Assembly: GCA_006503535.1 (NCBI GenBank) | Contig: QYRS01000011.1 | Coordinates: forward strand, 992,001-1,056,000 | Reading direction: 5' to 3' | Length of the DNA: 64,000 bases | DNA from: Arthrinium phaeospermum | Taxonomy: Eukaryota > Ascomycota > Sordariomycetes > Amphisphaeriales > Apiosporaceae | Shown here: in pieces, positions 1 through 12,080 of the stretch | Layout of the letters: the number at the start of each line of letters is the position of its first letter | Position numbering within the stretch: position 1 is the first letter of the stretch | The notes under the pieces: model-generated | The model's input: only the letters and a program-made list of their open reading frames with translations | What the model was told of the DNA's origin: nothing | Databases searched by the model: none | Translations under genes and position numbers: made by a program

Positions 1-3000
1 CCCGCCGGTTCGTGCTGTTGCGCCGGGACATTCGTGTGGCGCGACGCTACAGCCCGATCCGTGGCCGCCTACTCTGCTTCCCCTTGCAACTACCGCGACC
101 ATTCCCAAAGCGAAACCACACAGTAGCATCTAGATTTCTGAGATAAAGTGCAGCGGGGTAGGGTATGACAGTTGATGTTGATTCGACATCGCCGGCGCGT
201 GGTTTGGGGATCTTTTTGCCAGAGATCGTCGTCTGCCATCTACCACATACAGTGACATCCAAAAGGATGGGCCATGGGCTATGGGCCAGACCTCCTTGGT
301 GTTTATTGGAGGATAAACTGTGACAATTCCTGGCCTTGGTTTATTTTCTTTTCTGCTTTTTGCTCTCCCTCTCTCTCTCTTTCTTTCCTTTCTTCTTCCG
401 CTTCGCTTCTGCTTGCACGTTTCTGCTCGACTGCGCTCAGCTGTTCAGCAAGCGACTCCTACATACGTCTAAGCGACGAGGGGAAAACCGGATTTCAGCT
501 GCGAGACATTGGATGAATTACAGTCAAATTCGTCAGATGTCCGAACAGTTGAAACGGGAAGCTGCCGGCTGAGAAGCCCGGAGGGAGATGAGACGCATTT
601 CGTCATGAGATGGAGACCGCTATAGCGGTGATTGCAGCCGATTGCGGCAGCCGCAGCTGCGATCCTTACTTTTTCTATTCCTCTTCTCCGTCACCGATGC
701 TGCTCTACTCGGAGAGTATGAAATGAGGGTGGCTCAGTTGAAGCCGCGAGCGCCCCGCAAGCAACACCGCCAGTGTCTGTCCTGGTCTGTAACAGACAGA
801 TCACATAGATTGATCTCAATCTCGCATATGCAAGCTAATGGAGCCGGCGAGCCTCTTGTTGCTTTGGAGATTATGTTTTACCCGGCCATCGTCTGATGAT
901 GCATGGTTTCTTGGACGACGGTTGTTCCCCGTGACAGGATCTTGGCGGGCGGTTGCGACGATGCGTTGAAACGAGCGCGCGGCATCGCATGACGTTATTT
1001 TACCTTTATCTTAGGGGCAGTCTCTCGTGGATTCCGAGGGGCACGGGGTGCCTGGATGGGATAACGCCGATAGAGAGGTCCGGTGATGGGCTCAATGGCC
1101 TTCGCTGTAACCCGTGACCCGCTTCGGCGCTCCCGACTGTTTGCTACGTGGGTTTTCTCCAAATAGATCGACTCTGGCTAGTGACAACCTACTAACCTAG
1201 CGCGCCATTTGTCATTACATACCTATGCTTCACTGGCGGCCGCTCCTCTGCGGGCGTGAACAACCCCGCTGGATCGACAATGCTGTTGTTGTGATATCAC
1301 CAGACAACAACAACAACAACAACAACGATAGTAAATGAATGCTGTCTCGTCGGATGCTGCTACCTCCCAGCTCTCGTCTCAGGCGCCAAATAGCTGCACC
1401 ATAATCTTTTACTGGAGGTTCAGTCCAGTGTGGCTGAGTCGCGTCTGTTGTCCACTTTGTTTCCCTGCATCAAACATTGGTCTGGACAAGATGGGCTGAG
1501 GTTGAGCAAAATAGCAAACTAGCTCATCCCCCGTCCCCATCGGCTCACCTTCCTTCCTGCTGCCCGGGTGAGGCCCGGATAGGGCCTTTCATCGTGTTGC
1601 AATCTCGAGGAGCAAGGGGGGTGTCTAGACGTACAAAGCCCTCCCGGGCTGGGCTGGCATGGATCATCCTCGATCCCTTTTTCTCCGCATCTCCCCCCCT
1701 AACAGCCTTGACACGACTCACATATATTACATACCAGACCTCCTGGGGGACCCTCCTCACTATGCACGGCCTGCACTAGTCCGCCCGGAGCATACAGATA
1801 AGATCTTGACAGCCCGTCATATTACCTAGCTGGCGTATGTTTGAAGAGAAGCTATGGCTTCAAAGTTTGACAGCCCACTAAGCTGACACAGGTAAGGCCA
1901 GCTTCCGGGGCAGTCGTTATCTCTGTGACTGGCCGGCAGCAGTCCACCTTGGCTCCCCGTGAAACAAGTTTCCATCATCAAGGAGTATAGTCAGCGGCTA
2001 CGTCCGGTATAGTCGTCGCCCGCAGACTGCGGTGGGGATGCCAATCATCACGAGAACGGGCAGCGGAGATTCCGCAGTATGGAGTTGGCCTCGACGCCCT
2101 CGGCGCAGCTTAGTGTGGCCTGATGGGCAGGCATAATCGGGGATATACTAGGCGCTGCTGGCTGAACCGGCAAAATCGCGCCTTCAACACGCGGCAAGCT
2201 TGGAGAAGCGAAACATGGCTTTCGGCTTTTGGGGCCCAGGGCCAATGGCATCAATAGAAAACAAGCGTCGGCGTCATGCCGACCTTGTTAAAGATGCATG
2301 GCACCTCTTTTTGCCCAGCCGTGGATTGGAACCTGGCCAGATGGGCAACGAGAATGTCTACGCGGCGCGCCTACTGCCGTGGTGCGGGTTTTGAAGAACG
2401 CGGCTGAATCAGCCAGCCGGGTCCGCCTGAACTCCAAGTCAGGGGATGTAAGCAGTGTTACCAATGCATGTCTCGCTATCCCTCGTCGCTTCTCCAAGGC
2501 CGATGATGCAGGAGTGCCGAGTTGCCAGCCTGCAGCTTGTGCCAATACGAACCTGGGGGGTGGGTTGTCTCTACCATTCCACCATGGCTGTACTTCTTAT
2601 TACCGTCGTCAAGTCCTGTTCACCAAGTTCAAGCTGCATAGGTTCCTGGTCCCTGTAAGAGGCTACCAGAGTGTGAGATCTTGTACGCCACGGGCCATCG
2701 TATCGCTGATTATCTCACCATGGCGATTTGAATTTCGGCGAACCGTGCATGCGCCGGCGGCACATAGCACTGCGCCGTAGGTAGTCCAAGGGGCGTCAAG
2801 GACGTTAAGGGCACGGCAGCCTCCCGCCCTACTGGGGTTATTTATCGGCATGGTACCTTTTCCCTTGGCCATACACACCCATTACTACAAGCGCGTTATC
2901 TTGATGGTGACCCCAATATTGAACCCTCCCCCTGAGACAGCATTAGTCTTCTATCACAACATACGATGAGTGCGTCATCTCGATCTGGGCCGCCACCGCC

Positions 3001-5309
3001 CGCCCGCACGCTCGTATCTGCAGTCGAGCACACACATCTAGGTACCATGGACAATGACTCTCTCTAACTCCAATCCGTAGTGACTGCGGCGGGTGACTAT
3101 CCCCCACATGTCCGGACCCCCCTTTCTGACAGCGACTAGATGATTCAAGAAAAGGACCATCCGCCGGGTAATAAGATTCTGAAACATTGTCCACAACAGC
3201 TCGAATCCACCTGCATTCTCCACCCGGGGTTCCCGCCGTCAAACAAAGACCCCGTCCTCCTGGAGGGTGAGTACAATTCCCGAGCCTGGCCGGGTTGCTC
3301 CTCGCATATGGTTTCCACTATTCCTCCACACCCCTGTATTGGATAGATATGTCATGGCTAGACTGATCTACTCCTATCTACAGTGGACTGTGGTCATCAC
3401 TGCTGACGAGTACATACTCCTGGGCTGGGGGTACTACAACCAACGCGCAGGCGAGCTATGCCGTGCCCGCTTCTTCTATCACCATCGCGCCTAGATCTAT
3501 CTGTATGGGTCAAGACACCGATCGTACCCACGTATACCCCTGCAGAACGCCCGTCATCTGTCTCGGTCACAGTCTCTTCAGATCCGACGGCGCCAAGCTT
3601 AAGCTACCGACATGAGCACACACAGGGGAGGTTGGTAATGGACCGCTGTCCGTCTCCTGTTGACTTCCTTCCCGACATAGAGAGAGCTAGCTGCGTCTTG
3701 ACTCGCGAAAGTCCTGGCCGTATGTTTCAATAGGAGCGACCACCCCCTGAGATCCAGCCAGGGGTGTACGTACACCATTCCGATCGTACCGGAGCTGTAA
3801 ATGGTGGGCAAATCAGCAGTCCTTCGTCAATGTCGTGCTATCGTATCGTAGTCTTGCATCGTATGCTGTGATACTCTGGTAACGTTGAACTCGAGTCGAG
3901 TAGCGGGGAGTCTTTCAGCATCTCTCCTGATTTTTGGTATCCTGGCTGGCTGTGGCGGCGACGCAGCCGAGCCATACATCCCGAAGGTAGGGCACCTCTT
4001 CGATAGATAGCCGAATGCACATCATGCTCTCTTTATCATCCTGATCCCGAGCGTGGGGAGCGGTGAAGGTTGGCTGGTATTGGTCAGAAGTTATCAGCAG
4101 GTTGCAAGAGCTGTAAAATGAAAGGGGGCAAGGGGTGCTGAAAAGAAAAGAAATACGCACACGTGCGGCACGTAAGGCTCCGAACTGGTGGTAGTATAGC
4201 CTTTGAGCAAAGGAGAAAAGATCTATCCCCGCCCTGGTTCTTCCAGGGCGCGCCCTCAAACCCGTCCCGAATGTAGATGCCGATATTGCTTATATCCCAC
4301 CCCGTGTGGTGAGGATGGTTCACGAGTTCCTTCAGCTATCCTAGTGGTGCATGCGGTGGAACTTAGTCGACCGGAAACCGCAACGAGGCCCCTTCTCTGG
4401 TGGGAAGATCGATATTTCGAGAGGTACCGACCGTCAGTCACTGGCTGACACGGTAAGATACGAGTTCTGACTGGTTCTCTTCTCGCCTAGGGTGTTAATT
4501 ACTGGCAGTAAGTTGATGCCCGTAGGACTTGGTTGGGAAACGTGCTTCGCAGGCTTGGACACTAGAATACCCAGGCCTACTGGTACATACTTGGAGATAT
4601 TGTTTATAAAGTGGCACTTTAATTTGGCGTGCAAGATATCTTTATTGTGCGGCTTCATTTCCCGACGCGAAGCTAAAGAGCGCCGTATGTCGGGCAGCAG
4701 AGCCTCATGTTAACGACGACGAGTGACGAAACTTGCTACATGGTCTTTATTCAGCTCCGTGAACTTCAAGATTTGGATGAGGGTAGACTCCTCCGAGGCT
4801 ACATCTCCCCTCCTCCCTTCCGCCCTTGATATATATGCGGATATACATGCCTCTCGCACTCGAAGAGATATGAACGCTTATCAGTGTAAGCACACGAATA
4901 CAATATGGCACGCTATCTGGCTTCTTGCGCATAAATAACGTTGCCTCCGTGGCATGATGTATGTTTTTGGCCACCGCTGCTTCTGCTGCTGCGTAAGTAG
5001 GTATGCTCGGGTAGCAGCTTGCGCATGGGGGTTTATATCCGTTTATACGCGAACAGGAGTATGTTACAGTTATCGAGACTGTGCATTACATATGATCAGT
5101 CACAAGTTACCCAATGGGATTTAACCAAAATGTTCGGTGTGCATATTTCGAGAGCATCTCTATTGGCCAGAATACAGAGAGAAACCAGCCAGCATCGAGT
5201 ATAGACTCTAAACATTTCAAATTGCTACTGCGATAGTGTTTCTGTTGGGGGAGGTATAGACGCATCGTTTACCGTACATCAAACCAACCAGCTTTCGCCC
5301 GGGTAAGAA
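1..5309. other. Gene-free stretch at left edge
   Basis: No open frame here reads as a recognisable protein on either strand. The longest frames are about 110 codons and their translations have the mixed, Cys/His/Arg-rich look of non-coding DNA. The stretch holds a pyrimidine-rich CT tract near 361-400, a CAA microsatellite near 1304-1326, and several pyrimidine-rich segments that could belong to promoters or leaders. A gene with very short exons or a non-coding RNA cannot be excluded by eye. Confidence 0.6.
1304..1326. repeat. (CAA)n microsatellite
   Basis: About seven tandem CAA triplets run uninterrupted. A short TGTTGTTGTG stretch lies about 20 bases upstream, so transcribed RNA could fold into a weak hairpin here. 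No gene is seen around it. Confidence 0.85.
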
Positions 5310-6399
5310 TCAGTAGTCATAAAAACCCTTCCCGCTCTTCTTTCCCAGCCACCCAGCATCGACCATCTTGCCCAGAAGCACACTCGGTCTGTACTTCGAG
5401 TCGCCCGTCTCCTGGTGGAGAACCTTCATGATGGCTAAGCAGGTGTCGAGGCCGATGAAGTCGGCCAGTTGCAGAGGGCCCATCGGCACGTTAGTGCCGT
5501 TCTTCATGATGGCGTCGATAGAGTCCCGATCACCGACACCCGTCTCGAGGCAGATGACCGCCTCGTTGATGTAGGGCATGAGGATGCGGTTGGCCAGGAA
5601 GCCCGGAGCGTCCGCCGACACCGAGGGGATCTTGCCCATGGCCTTGCAGAACTCGACGGCGGTGTTCACGGTCTCGGCGCTCGTCTGGAGGCCGCTGATG
5701 ATCTCGACGCCCTTTTGGATAGGGACGGGGTTCATGAAGTGCGTGGAGACGACCCGGGAGCTGGCCGACGTGTCCTTGGGGTCCTTGGTGGTCGCGGCCG
5801 CGATCTTGGTAATGGAGATGGACGAGGTGTTAGTCGCCAAGATGGCGTGCTTGGGACAAACCTCGGCCAGCTTTGCGAAGATGTCGAACTTGAGCTGGGG
5901 GATCTCCGGGACAGCCTCAATGACGAAATCGACCTCGGACAGATTGTCAATGGATGTGGACGAGGCTAGCAGTGAGCGGGCCTTGTCCGCCTGCTCTTGG
6001 GAAATCCTCTGCTTGGAAACATCTTTGGCCAGGAGTTTCTCTATCACACCACCGGAGTTAGTTCCGACGGTCGAGCCCCGAGATCATGGGGGATGGGGGA
6101 AACCCACCGGCAAAGCCCAATCCTTTGTCCAGGGAAGCTTGCGACGTATCTATAAGCGTGACGGGAACTCCAGCCCTCTGCGCAGCTACCAGAGCGATGC
6201 CCAGACCCTATATGCATCCGTAAGTGTTCTGATATACTGGAGGCTTTCCAATCACATGCCAGATTCTACTCACCATTTGTCCCGCCCCAATAACACCCAG
6301 CTTATTGACCTGAGCGGCATACCTTGAGGACGTCGAGCTGAAGAGCCTCGATTGGCTCTTTAGCTGCAATGTACTTCTTCTCATGAGTATGTTGGCCAT
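5310..6399 (-). CDS. 3-hydroxyacyl-CoA dehydrogenase (3-hydroxybutyryl-CoA dehydrogenase type), mitochondrial
   Basis: This enzyme oxidises L-3-hydroxyacyl-CoA to 3-ketoacyl-CoA with NAD, a step of fatty-acid beta-oxidation. Three exons are read on the minus strand: 6399-6274, 6207-6108 and 6040-5310, giving about 318 residues, normal for the single-domain family. The introns (66 and 67 bases) have GTGAGT and GTGGGT donors and restore the frame exactly. The Rossmann motif GVIGAGQMGLG (residues 35-45) is split by intron 1. The NTSS motif, the catalytic His in STHFMNP (about residue 176) and its Glu partner about 12 residues later are present, followed by the C-terminal domain with APGFLANR and GKGFYDY. 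The N-terminus is basic and Ser-rich (RLFSSTSS) and looks like a mitochondrial presequence. I use the first ATG; a second in-frame ATG five codons on is also possible. It is divergent from tof1. Confidence 0.93.
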
Positions 6400-6767
6400 T
6401 TTGTACTTGGTTTCTCCGGGTTCTAGGTTGAAGGTCAGATGGCTAGGTTGGAGATCGATCGCCTCGGATTACAGACAGGCATGGCCTCCAATGCCGGGGA
6501 AGCTCCTCGCTCTAGTCCGGCTAGACTCGGTATGTAACTCAATTGGAGTACCTGGAGCTCGGGCCTTGGGGTACTACAGGTGTACTTACTTTGACCGGGC
6601 GGCGCTATGTGGGCCCCTCAACGCGTCCCTCACATCCTTGAGCGCGTCGTCGCGGTTTTCCCATTAAACAATTAAAGTGTACACACATACTTGCGCATGT
6701 ACAGTTGGGCAACGCTCAATGCAGTGAATTTGAACATACCTGCCTTCAATCCTTGGTCTTCCTCAAG
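6400..6767. promoter_or_regulatory. Bidirectional promoter region between the dehydrogenase and tof1
   Basis: Only 368 bases separate the two start codons, which point away from each other, so both promoters and both leaders must lie here or overlap. I see no unambiguous TATA box or CCAAT motif that assigns either start site. Confidence 0.55.
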
Positions 6768-9700
6768 ATGGAGGCTTCAGAAGGCTCGACAGATGTGGTG
6801 CATCCCGAAGTCCGGGCCCATATCAACAGTCTCGTATCTGCTGTGAGTGACTACCATACCCAAACTGACTGCTTGCGGTCGCCTTCATGACACTGACCAA
6901 TACTGCGTAGCTTGGTGGTTTCAGTGCCGACGATGATGGACGATACGTGCTGGGAGACTCCGCCCTGGAGGTTCTTCGAGACATCAAGAAATGGATCCGA
7001 TTCTACGACGAGAAAACGAACCGAATGGACGTTGCGCGATGCCTGGCCGAAGCGAACCTCATCGATGGCGACTTGCTCCATATCCTCGCCACCTGGCCAG
7101 AGAATGCGAACGACAACAAATTCAAGGCCCGAGTGGCGCTGGCTTGCTTCGAAATATTGGTGCCCTTGACCTGGCCATTGGACCGCAACAAGGAGGAGAT
7201 GACAGTGAACCACCATCGCCATATACCAGTCTTGCAGCTTGCCCAGCTTGCCTACAAACGCTCTGTAATCAATTTTGATGCCGCGCAAATACTACACACT
7301 GCCGTTCGCGTGGCCTTGCCGTCGCTAGCGATACCGAGAAACGACCGGAGCACCCGCGACGAGGGTATCATCAAGCTTGTGCTGCTATTTCTCCGGAATA
7401 TTGCCATGATATCGCCTCCCCCGGGAGTCGTATACGACGGCGACGAGTCGCAAATATCACGATCTGCTCTGATCGACGCATTTTCGTACCAGGATATCCT
7501 CATCACCATACTGACAATTGCGTCGAACATGGGAGAGGATTTTAACCAAGAGGGCCTGGTTGTCATGGAGATCATCTTCCACCTAGTCAAGCGCGTCAAC
7601 ATCAACCAACTTTTCATGGACGACAAACAGGTTGGCAAGGCCAAGTCCGATGAGTTGTCGACACTCATGCAGAAGGAGGCTGCAATGCACCGGTCTCATA
7701 ACCGCAAAGTACCGACGCGGCATAGTCGGTGGGGAAGCATGCTTTGGGTCAAGCGGGATGATGGCAAAGTGTCCACCATCTCTGGCCAGGATGCCCTCAA
7801 AGATGCTGCAACTCGTGAGCAGAAGATGGACAGTAGCAAGGTGTACAGGCCACCTAGGAGGCCCAGGAAGGAGGAGATGGAACCGAAAGACCTCGGGCCG
7901 CGGACCTCGCTAAACTCCAGAGCTCGCGAACAGCTACGCAGTTTCGTCGAAGAGTTTCTCGACTCCGGCTTCAACCCCCTTTTCATGCATGTACGGAAAA
8001 AGCTGGACGAGCAGAAGGATTATGTTTTCGAATACCACCATCGCCAGTTCTTCTACCTCACATCCTGGTTCCTCGAGGCGGAAAGAGTGCGACAGAACGT
8101 TGCCAAAAAGAATAAGAAGAACCAGAGCAATGAAACCGATGTCGGGACATTCAACCTGGTTGCTGGTGTTCTGAACCAGGAAACCTTTATCACGCTAAAC
8201 CGAGCCATGGGAGACGCGATGGAGAGCAAGAACTGGCCCGAACTTACTGCGGCTATGAGGTGCTTTACTCAGATTCTTCTCACGGTCCAGGAGATGACCG
8301 AAACCGGCAACGAGGAGGATGAGGAGATCGCAGAGAACATTCTTGGGCGTATCTTCTACGAGGTCGAAACACACGAGCGGATAGCGACAATTGCACGGAA
8401 CTTCAAAGACCAAGGCTTCGAGTTTCTTGATGCGTGTACGGAGCTAACGCACACGTACCTGCGGGTACTGGAGGCCTATTCTAAGCAGAATGTGGACATG
8501 CAAGTGCGTTCGCGCCGCCGTACTCGCAAGAAGAAGAAGGCGGCAAAGGCCGCGGACGAAAATGAGGAGAATCCTGTAGACGAAGGTGATGAATCCGAAA
8601 ACGACCAGGCCAGCGCTGAAAAGACGAGTACGGAGCGCAAGTTCCAATTCGGCACCTTCACCAACAAGTTCACGCAACAGGGCGTCGTGGACACATTTGT
8701 CCAATTCACCAAGTTTTACCACGACCTGAACGATTCGCAGCTCAAGCGCGCTCACCGGTACTTCTACCGTCTGGCCTTCAAGCAGAACATGAGCGTTATG
8801 CTTTTTAGGGTTGACATCATTCATCTGTTCTACAACATCATCAAAGGTCAGGAGCCGCTTGATAAGCAAGGTAGTGCATATAAGGAGTGGGAGGAACTGG
8901 TGAAGCAGATTCTCAAAAAGTGCATCCGTAAGATCGAAGAGAGACCGGCGCTGCTCATCGAGATGCTCTTTTCCAAGATCAACGCGACAGCTCACTACCT
9001 GGAGTACGGCTACGAGAAGCAGACGATATCGTCTTCCAAACCCAGGGCAGCTGCCGAGCTCGAGTTCCGACACATCATCGACCATGACCAGCAAGTGGCT
9101 GTTGCTGTCGGCGTTCTTCTGGACAAAGAATTATCCCATCATATCAAATGGGCCAAAGGCCAATTGGCTACTGCTGTAATCGAGCGCCGGGCATGGGAAG
9201 CCGCTGAGAAGGCAATGCCTTCCATCGAAACCAACAAGGACAAGGATACAGTCGAGTCTGCGGATCGAAACGAGGGAGATGGCCCCAACGAAAATGGTCC
9301 GGCAAAAGAACCACCTTCGATTTGTAAGTGTTCCAGTCCGAACAAGTGTTATGCAATACTAACCAAGCCAGTCGTTCGTCCCGATGACGATGCACGCAGA
9401 ACAGCCATGTTCAAGAACTCCCACCTCAGGCTTCTTATGAAGCTTGTCGGGTTTCAACGCAATGAAACGGCCGCGGAGGAAACGCCCAAGAGCGACTGGA
9501 TCATCCCGTCGTCATATACAGCCGATCAGCTCCAGGAGTCCATAGACCTGATCAACAAGGCTGAATTTGACCCGCCCACGTTCGAGGACGGTGCTCTGGC
9601 CGAGAACCAGCTGCGGCGGAAGACCGCGCCCCGGAAGAAGGCCGTGTTTGACGACGAGGATGATAATGATGTAGAAGAGGACGAGAACCTGTTCCCTGCT

Positions 9701-10408
9701 GGCGGGCCGACCGTCCGCAAAGTAGTCGATGAGAACGGAGGGAAGCCAAGGAAGATACGGAAGCGCCGCAGACGCGCCAGTAACTCGGAGCCGCTCGACG
9801 ACGAGGAGCAGGAAGAGAAGGCACGCAAGCGCCGCGAGCGCGAGTTGGAGAAGGCGCGCCGCTTCAAGAGTGACGTATACGTCCACGCCAGCGACGACGA
9901 CACGGACGACGAGCGCGACCGCGAGTTCTTCGCCAACGAGGAGCGGCTCCGACAGAAGCAAAAGGCCTTGGTCATTTCGACCATCGGCAAAGAACCCTCG
10001 TCCTCACCCAAGGCCACCTCGGTCAAGCGGAAGGCCCAGGTTCTGCTGGACGATGACAGCGAGAACGACGACCTGCCCATGACCCAGGACTCGGCCGTCA
10101 ACGACGACGAAGACGAAGACGGGGCCAGCACGTCTGGGACTGACGATACGCCGGTCTCGTCCGGCGGTGGTTCCCCTGCTCCTGGCGGGGCTAAGAAAAG
10201 GCGGCGGCGCATGGCCAAGGAGCCGGAGCCGGCCCGGCCCGAGCCTGAGAACCTGGCTGCCAGTCTTGGTCTCGCCGTCGACACCGAGATGGCGGACGCG
10301 GACAAGGATGACGATGAGGAAGAGGAGGATGCCGTGTCCAAACCAGCGCCGAGGCGGAGAGCGCGAGGCAAGGCTGGGTTCATTATCGACAGCAGCGACG
10401 AAGAGTGA
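6768..10408 (+). CDS. tof1: Tof1/Swi1 (Timeless family) replication fork protection protein
   Basis: Tof1/Swi1 pairs with Csm3/Swi3 and travels with the replisome, where it stabilises stalled forks and supports the checkpoint mediator Mrc1. Exons are 6768-6842, 6911-9323 and 9372-10408, giving about 1174 residues, the usual fungal length. Exon 1 encodes 25 residues; joining it to exon 2 gives the hallmark N-terminus LGGF...[18 protein letters not shown] of the Timeless domain (about residues 26-300). The mid-protein signature [12 protein letters not shown]...[18 protein letters not shown] follows. The last third is rich in acidic and basic runs with candidate nuclear localisation signals (KKRRRR, KRKAQ) and ends in DSSDEE. 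The second intron is 48 bases with GTAAGT and TACTAAC. It is a multiple of three with no stop, so an unspliced reading is also open. Confidence 0.95.
9324..9371 (+). other. Frame-preserving 48-base intron in tof1
   Basis: The segment starts GTAAGT, has a perfect TACTAAC branch site 11 bases before the terminal CAG, and contains no stop in the reading frame. Removing it joins PPSI to the RPDDDAR segment; keeping it adds 16 residues rich in Cys, Lys and Ser. The splice signals are strong enough that I treat it as an intron, but retention would not break the protein. Confidence 0.85.
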
Positions 10409-11085
10409 TAATAATGATGGATGTGACGACGGTCGGGCTTTGCATGATTACCTACGGAGCATAAGCATGGGCGTTCTGGGATAACTGGGTACGCTTCTTT
10501 TCCGGAATGAAAGCATTGTGTACGCGTTTTGAGCTGCAGACTATACGTACTGGATACCTCCTTGGCTACTTCAGAAATTGGGGTTTCGTGTAAAGAGTAT
10601 AGTAATCCCAACATATGGTATTGCTTCTGGAAAGAGATATATGTAGCCTTGGCAGGTGCATATGTCCGCTACTGCTGTTCTGACTATTGATTTCACGGAC
10701 ATAGCCATTACACGTTAAGATCGCTGGTGCTCATTTGAACGGATAATATCTAGAGGCCCCATGTACTGACTTCCATGTCTAAACCAGAGGCAGTCTATCT
10801 ATACGAGAAAGTATTCGTTCAAAACCACAAAGGCTCGGTCGGGTCCAAGAAACACTTAATGTTAACATGTCTATGCACGCATACCGAATTGTCCAAAGTC
10901 TATGTCAAACCAGGGTTGCTATACCTTGTCTCCCGGATTGGCTCTTAGACGTATACCTACAACGTATAGAGCGCTTCAGAGTTGAAAGTATATATAGAGA
11001 ACCCGGCCAGATCAACAAAAAGAGAAATACGTTGCATTCAAATCAGCCACGCAATAAACAAAGATGGCAAAAACGACAAAAGATG
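10409..11085. other. tof1 3' flank and spacer before the tRNA
   Basis: No gene is seen. The first part should carry the tof1 3' untranslated region. The right end supplies, on the minus strand, the TTTT and TTTTT runs about 10-20 bases downstream of the tRNA gene that would serve as RNA polymerase III terminators. Confidence 0.5.
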
Positions 11086-11175
11086 GGGTCTTGCCGGGGA
11101 TCGAACCCGGGACCTCTCGCATGATAGCTTCAGGGTGAACCCTAAGCGAGAATTATACCACTAAACCACAAGACC
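11086..11175 (-). tRNA. tRNA-Pro (AGG anticodon) with an 18-base intron
   Basis: On the minus strand the gene starts GGTCTTG, which pairs with CAAGACC at the 3' end, followed by discriminator C, typical of eukaryotic tRNA-Pro. The A box lies around TAGTGGTATA, and the B box and T-arm read GGTTCGATCCC between CCGGG and CCCGG halves. The anticodon stem CTCGC/GCGAG encloses loop TTAGGGT once an 18-base intron is removed 3' of position 37, the standard tRNA intron site. This leaves anticodon AGG and a mature length of 72. T runs just downstream fit a Pol III terminator. Confidence 0.95.
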
Positions 11176-12080
11176 GAAACCCCTGCTTAAGTAAGCATTT
11201 GTTGTTGAAAGACGATCTTCAAAGTCGTATTAAGTAGTGGGTAGTTGAGAAAAGCCGTGTCTATAAGCAATAGTTCTCACCTGTTTGTGGTGGGACAGCT
11301 GGGTTGGCGACGACCAAGAAGAGCCGGATGCTGGATGGGTCCTTGCTGCGGATATCTGGGGCCTTTTTTGTCGCGTCGCGTATGGTGGGCAACGGGACTG
11401 GTGGTGCTGGTACATTCACATGTTGGTTAAAACTCCCCAGCTCAACGATCAGCTCACTGCAAGGCAAATATTTTGCTGCTGGGAGTCGGGTTCGGGCCGG
11501 TACAGGTGTAGCGAGAGAACCAGCAGCTTCATTCCCCCCAGCTAAGGGGGCTTTGACGTAGAGCTCTCGCGCCACCATGTGATCCAGAAAGTGTGCCGAC
11601 CAAAGAACAGTCATAGTATATGGTCGCTCAGTAAAGTCCGGCGCATATACTCCTAATGCCTTCGAGATGGCCAATGTTGGGGAGTCAACGAGACAACCCA
11701 GATAATACCTAATCAAGTTCGCAACTTCTGCTGAGTCTGACCACTTGGACAAGTACGCGGTTACATAGCAAGCAACTTCAGTATCGGAACTCCATACAAA
11801 AAACCGTGGCTAGATTTCATATTAGCGAACGCCGCTGGAATTCATACAATGCTATACCTGAGACTGTTTCTCAAGTAGGCTTGACGCCGAATGGGCATGT
11901 GCTCAAAAAATGCGGGTTTTTGCTTGTCCGGTTTATGAAGGAGAATGCAATGGTCAGCAGGAGGCCTGGTTATAACTTTATATCATCCAGTCCAAATCAT
12001 GAGCTTCAAGGAGCAGATCATAGACACGTGATGCCGTTTCTGGCCGTATAACGTGTCGTCTTCAATGTTGCTCGGCTTTG

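Noticed and set aside
11261..11752. 163-codon open frame on the minus strand next to the tRNA
   Set aside because: No recognisable motif and poor coding character. It does not connect to the F-box-like gene by plausible splicing.
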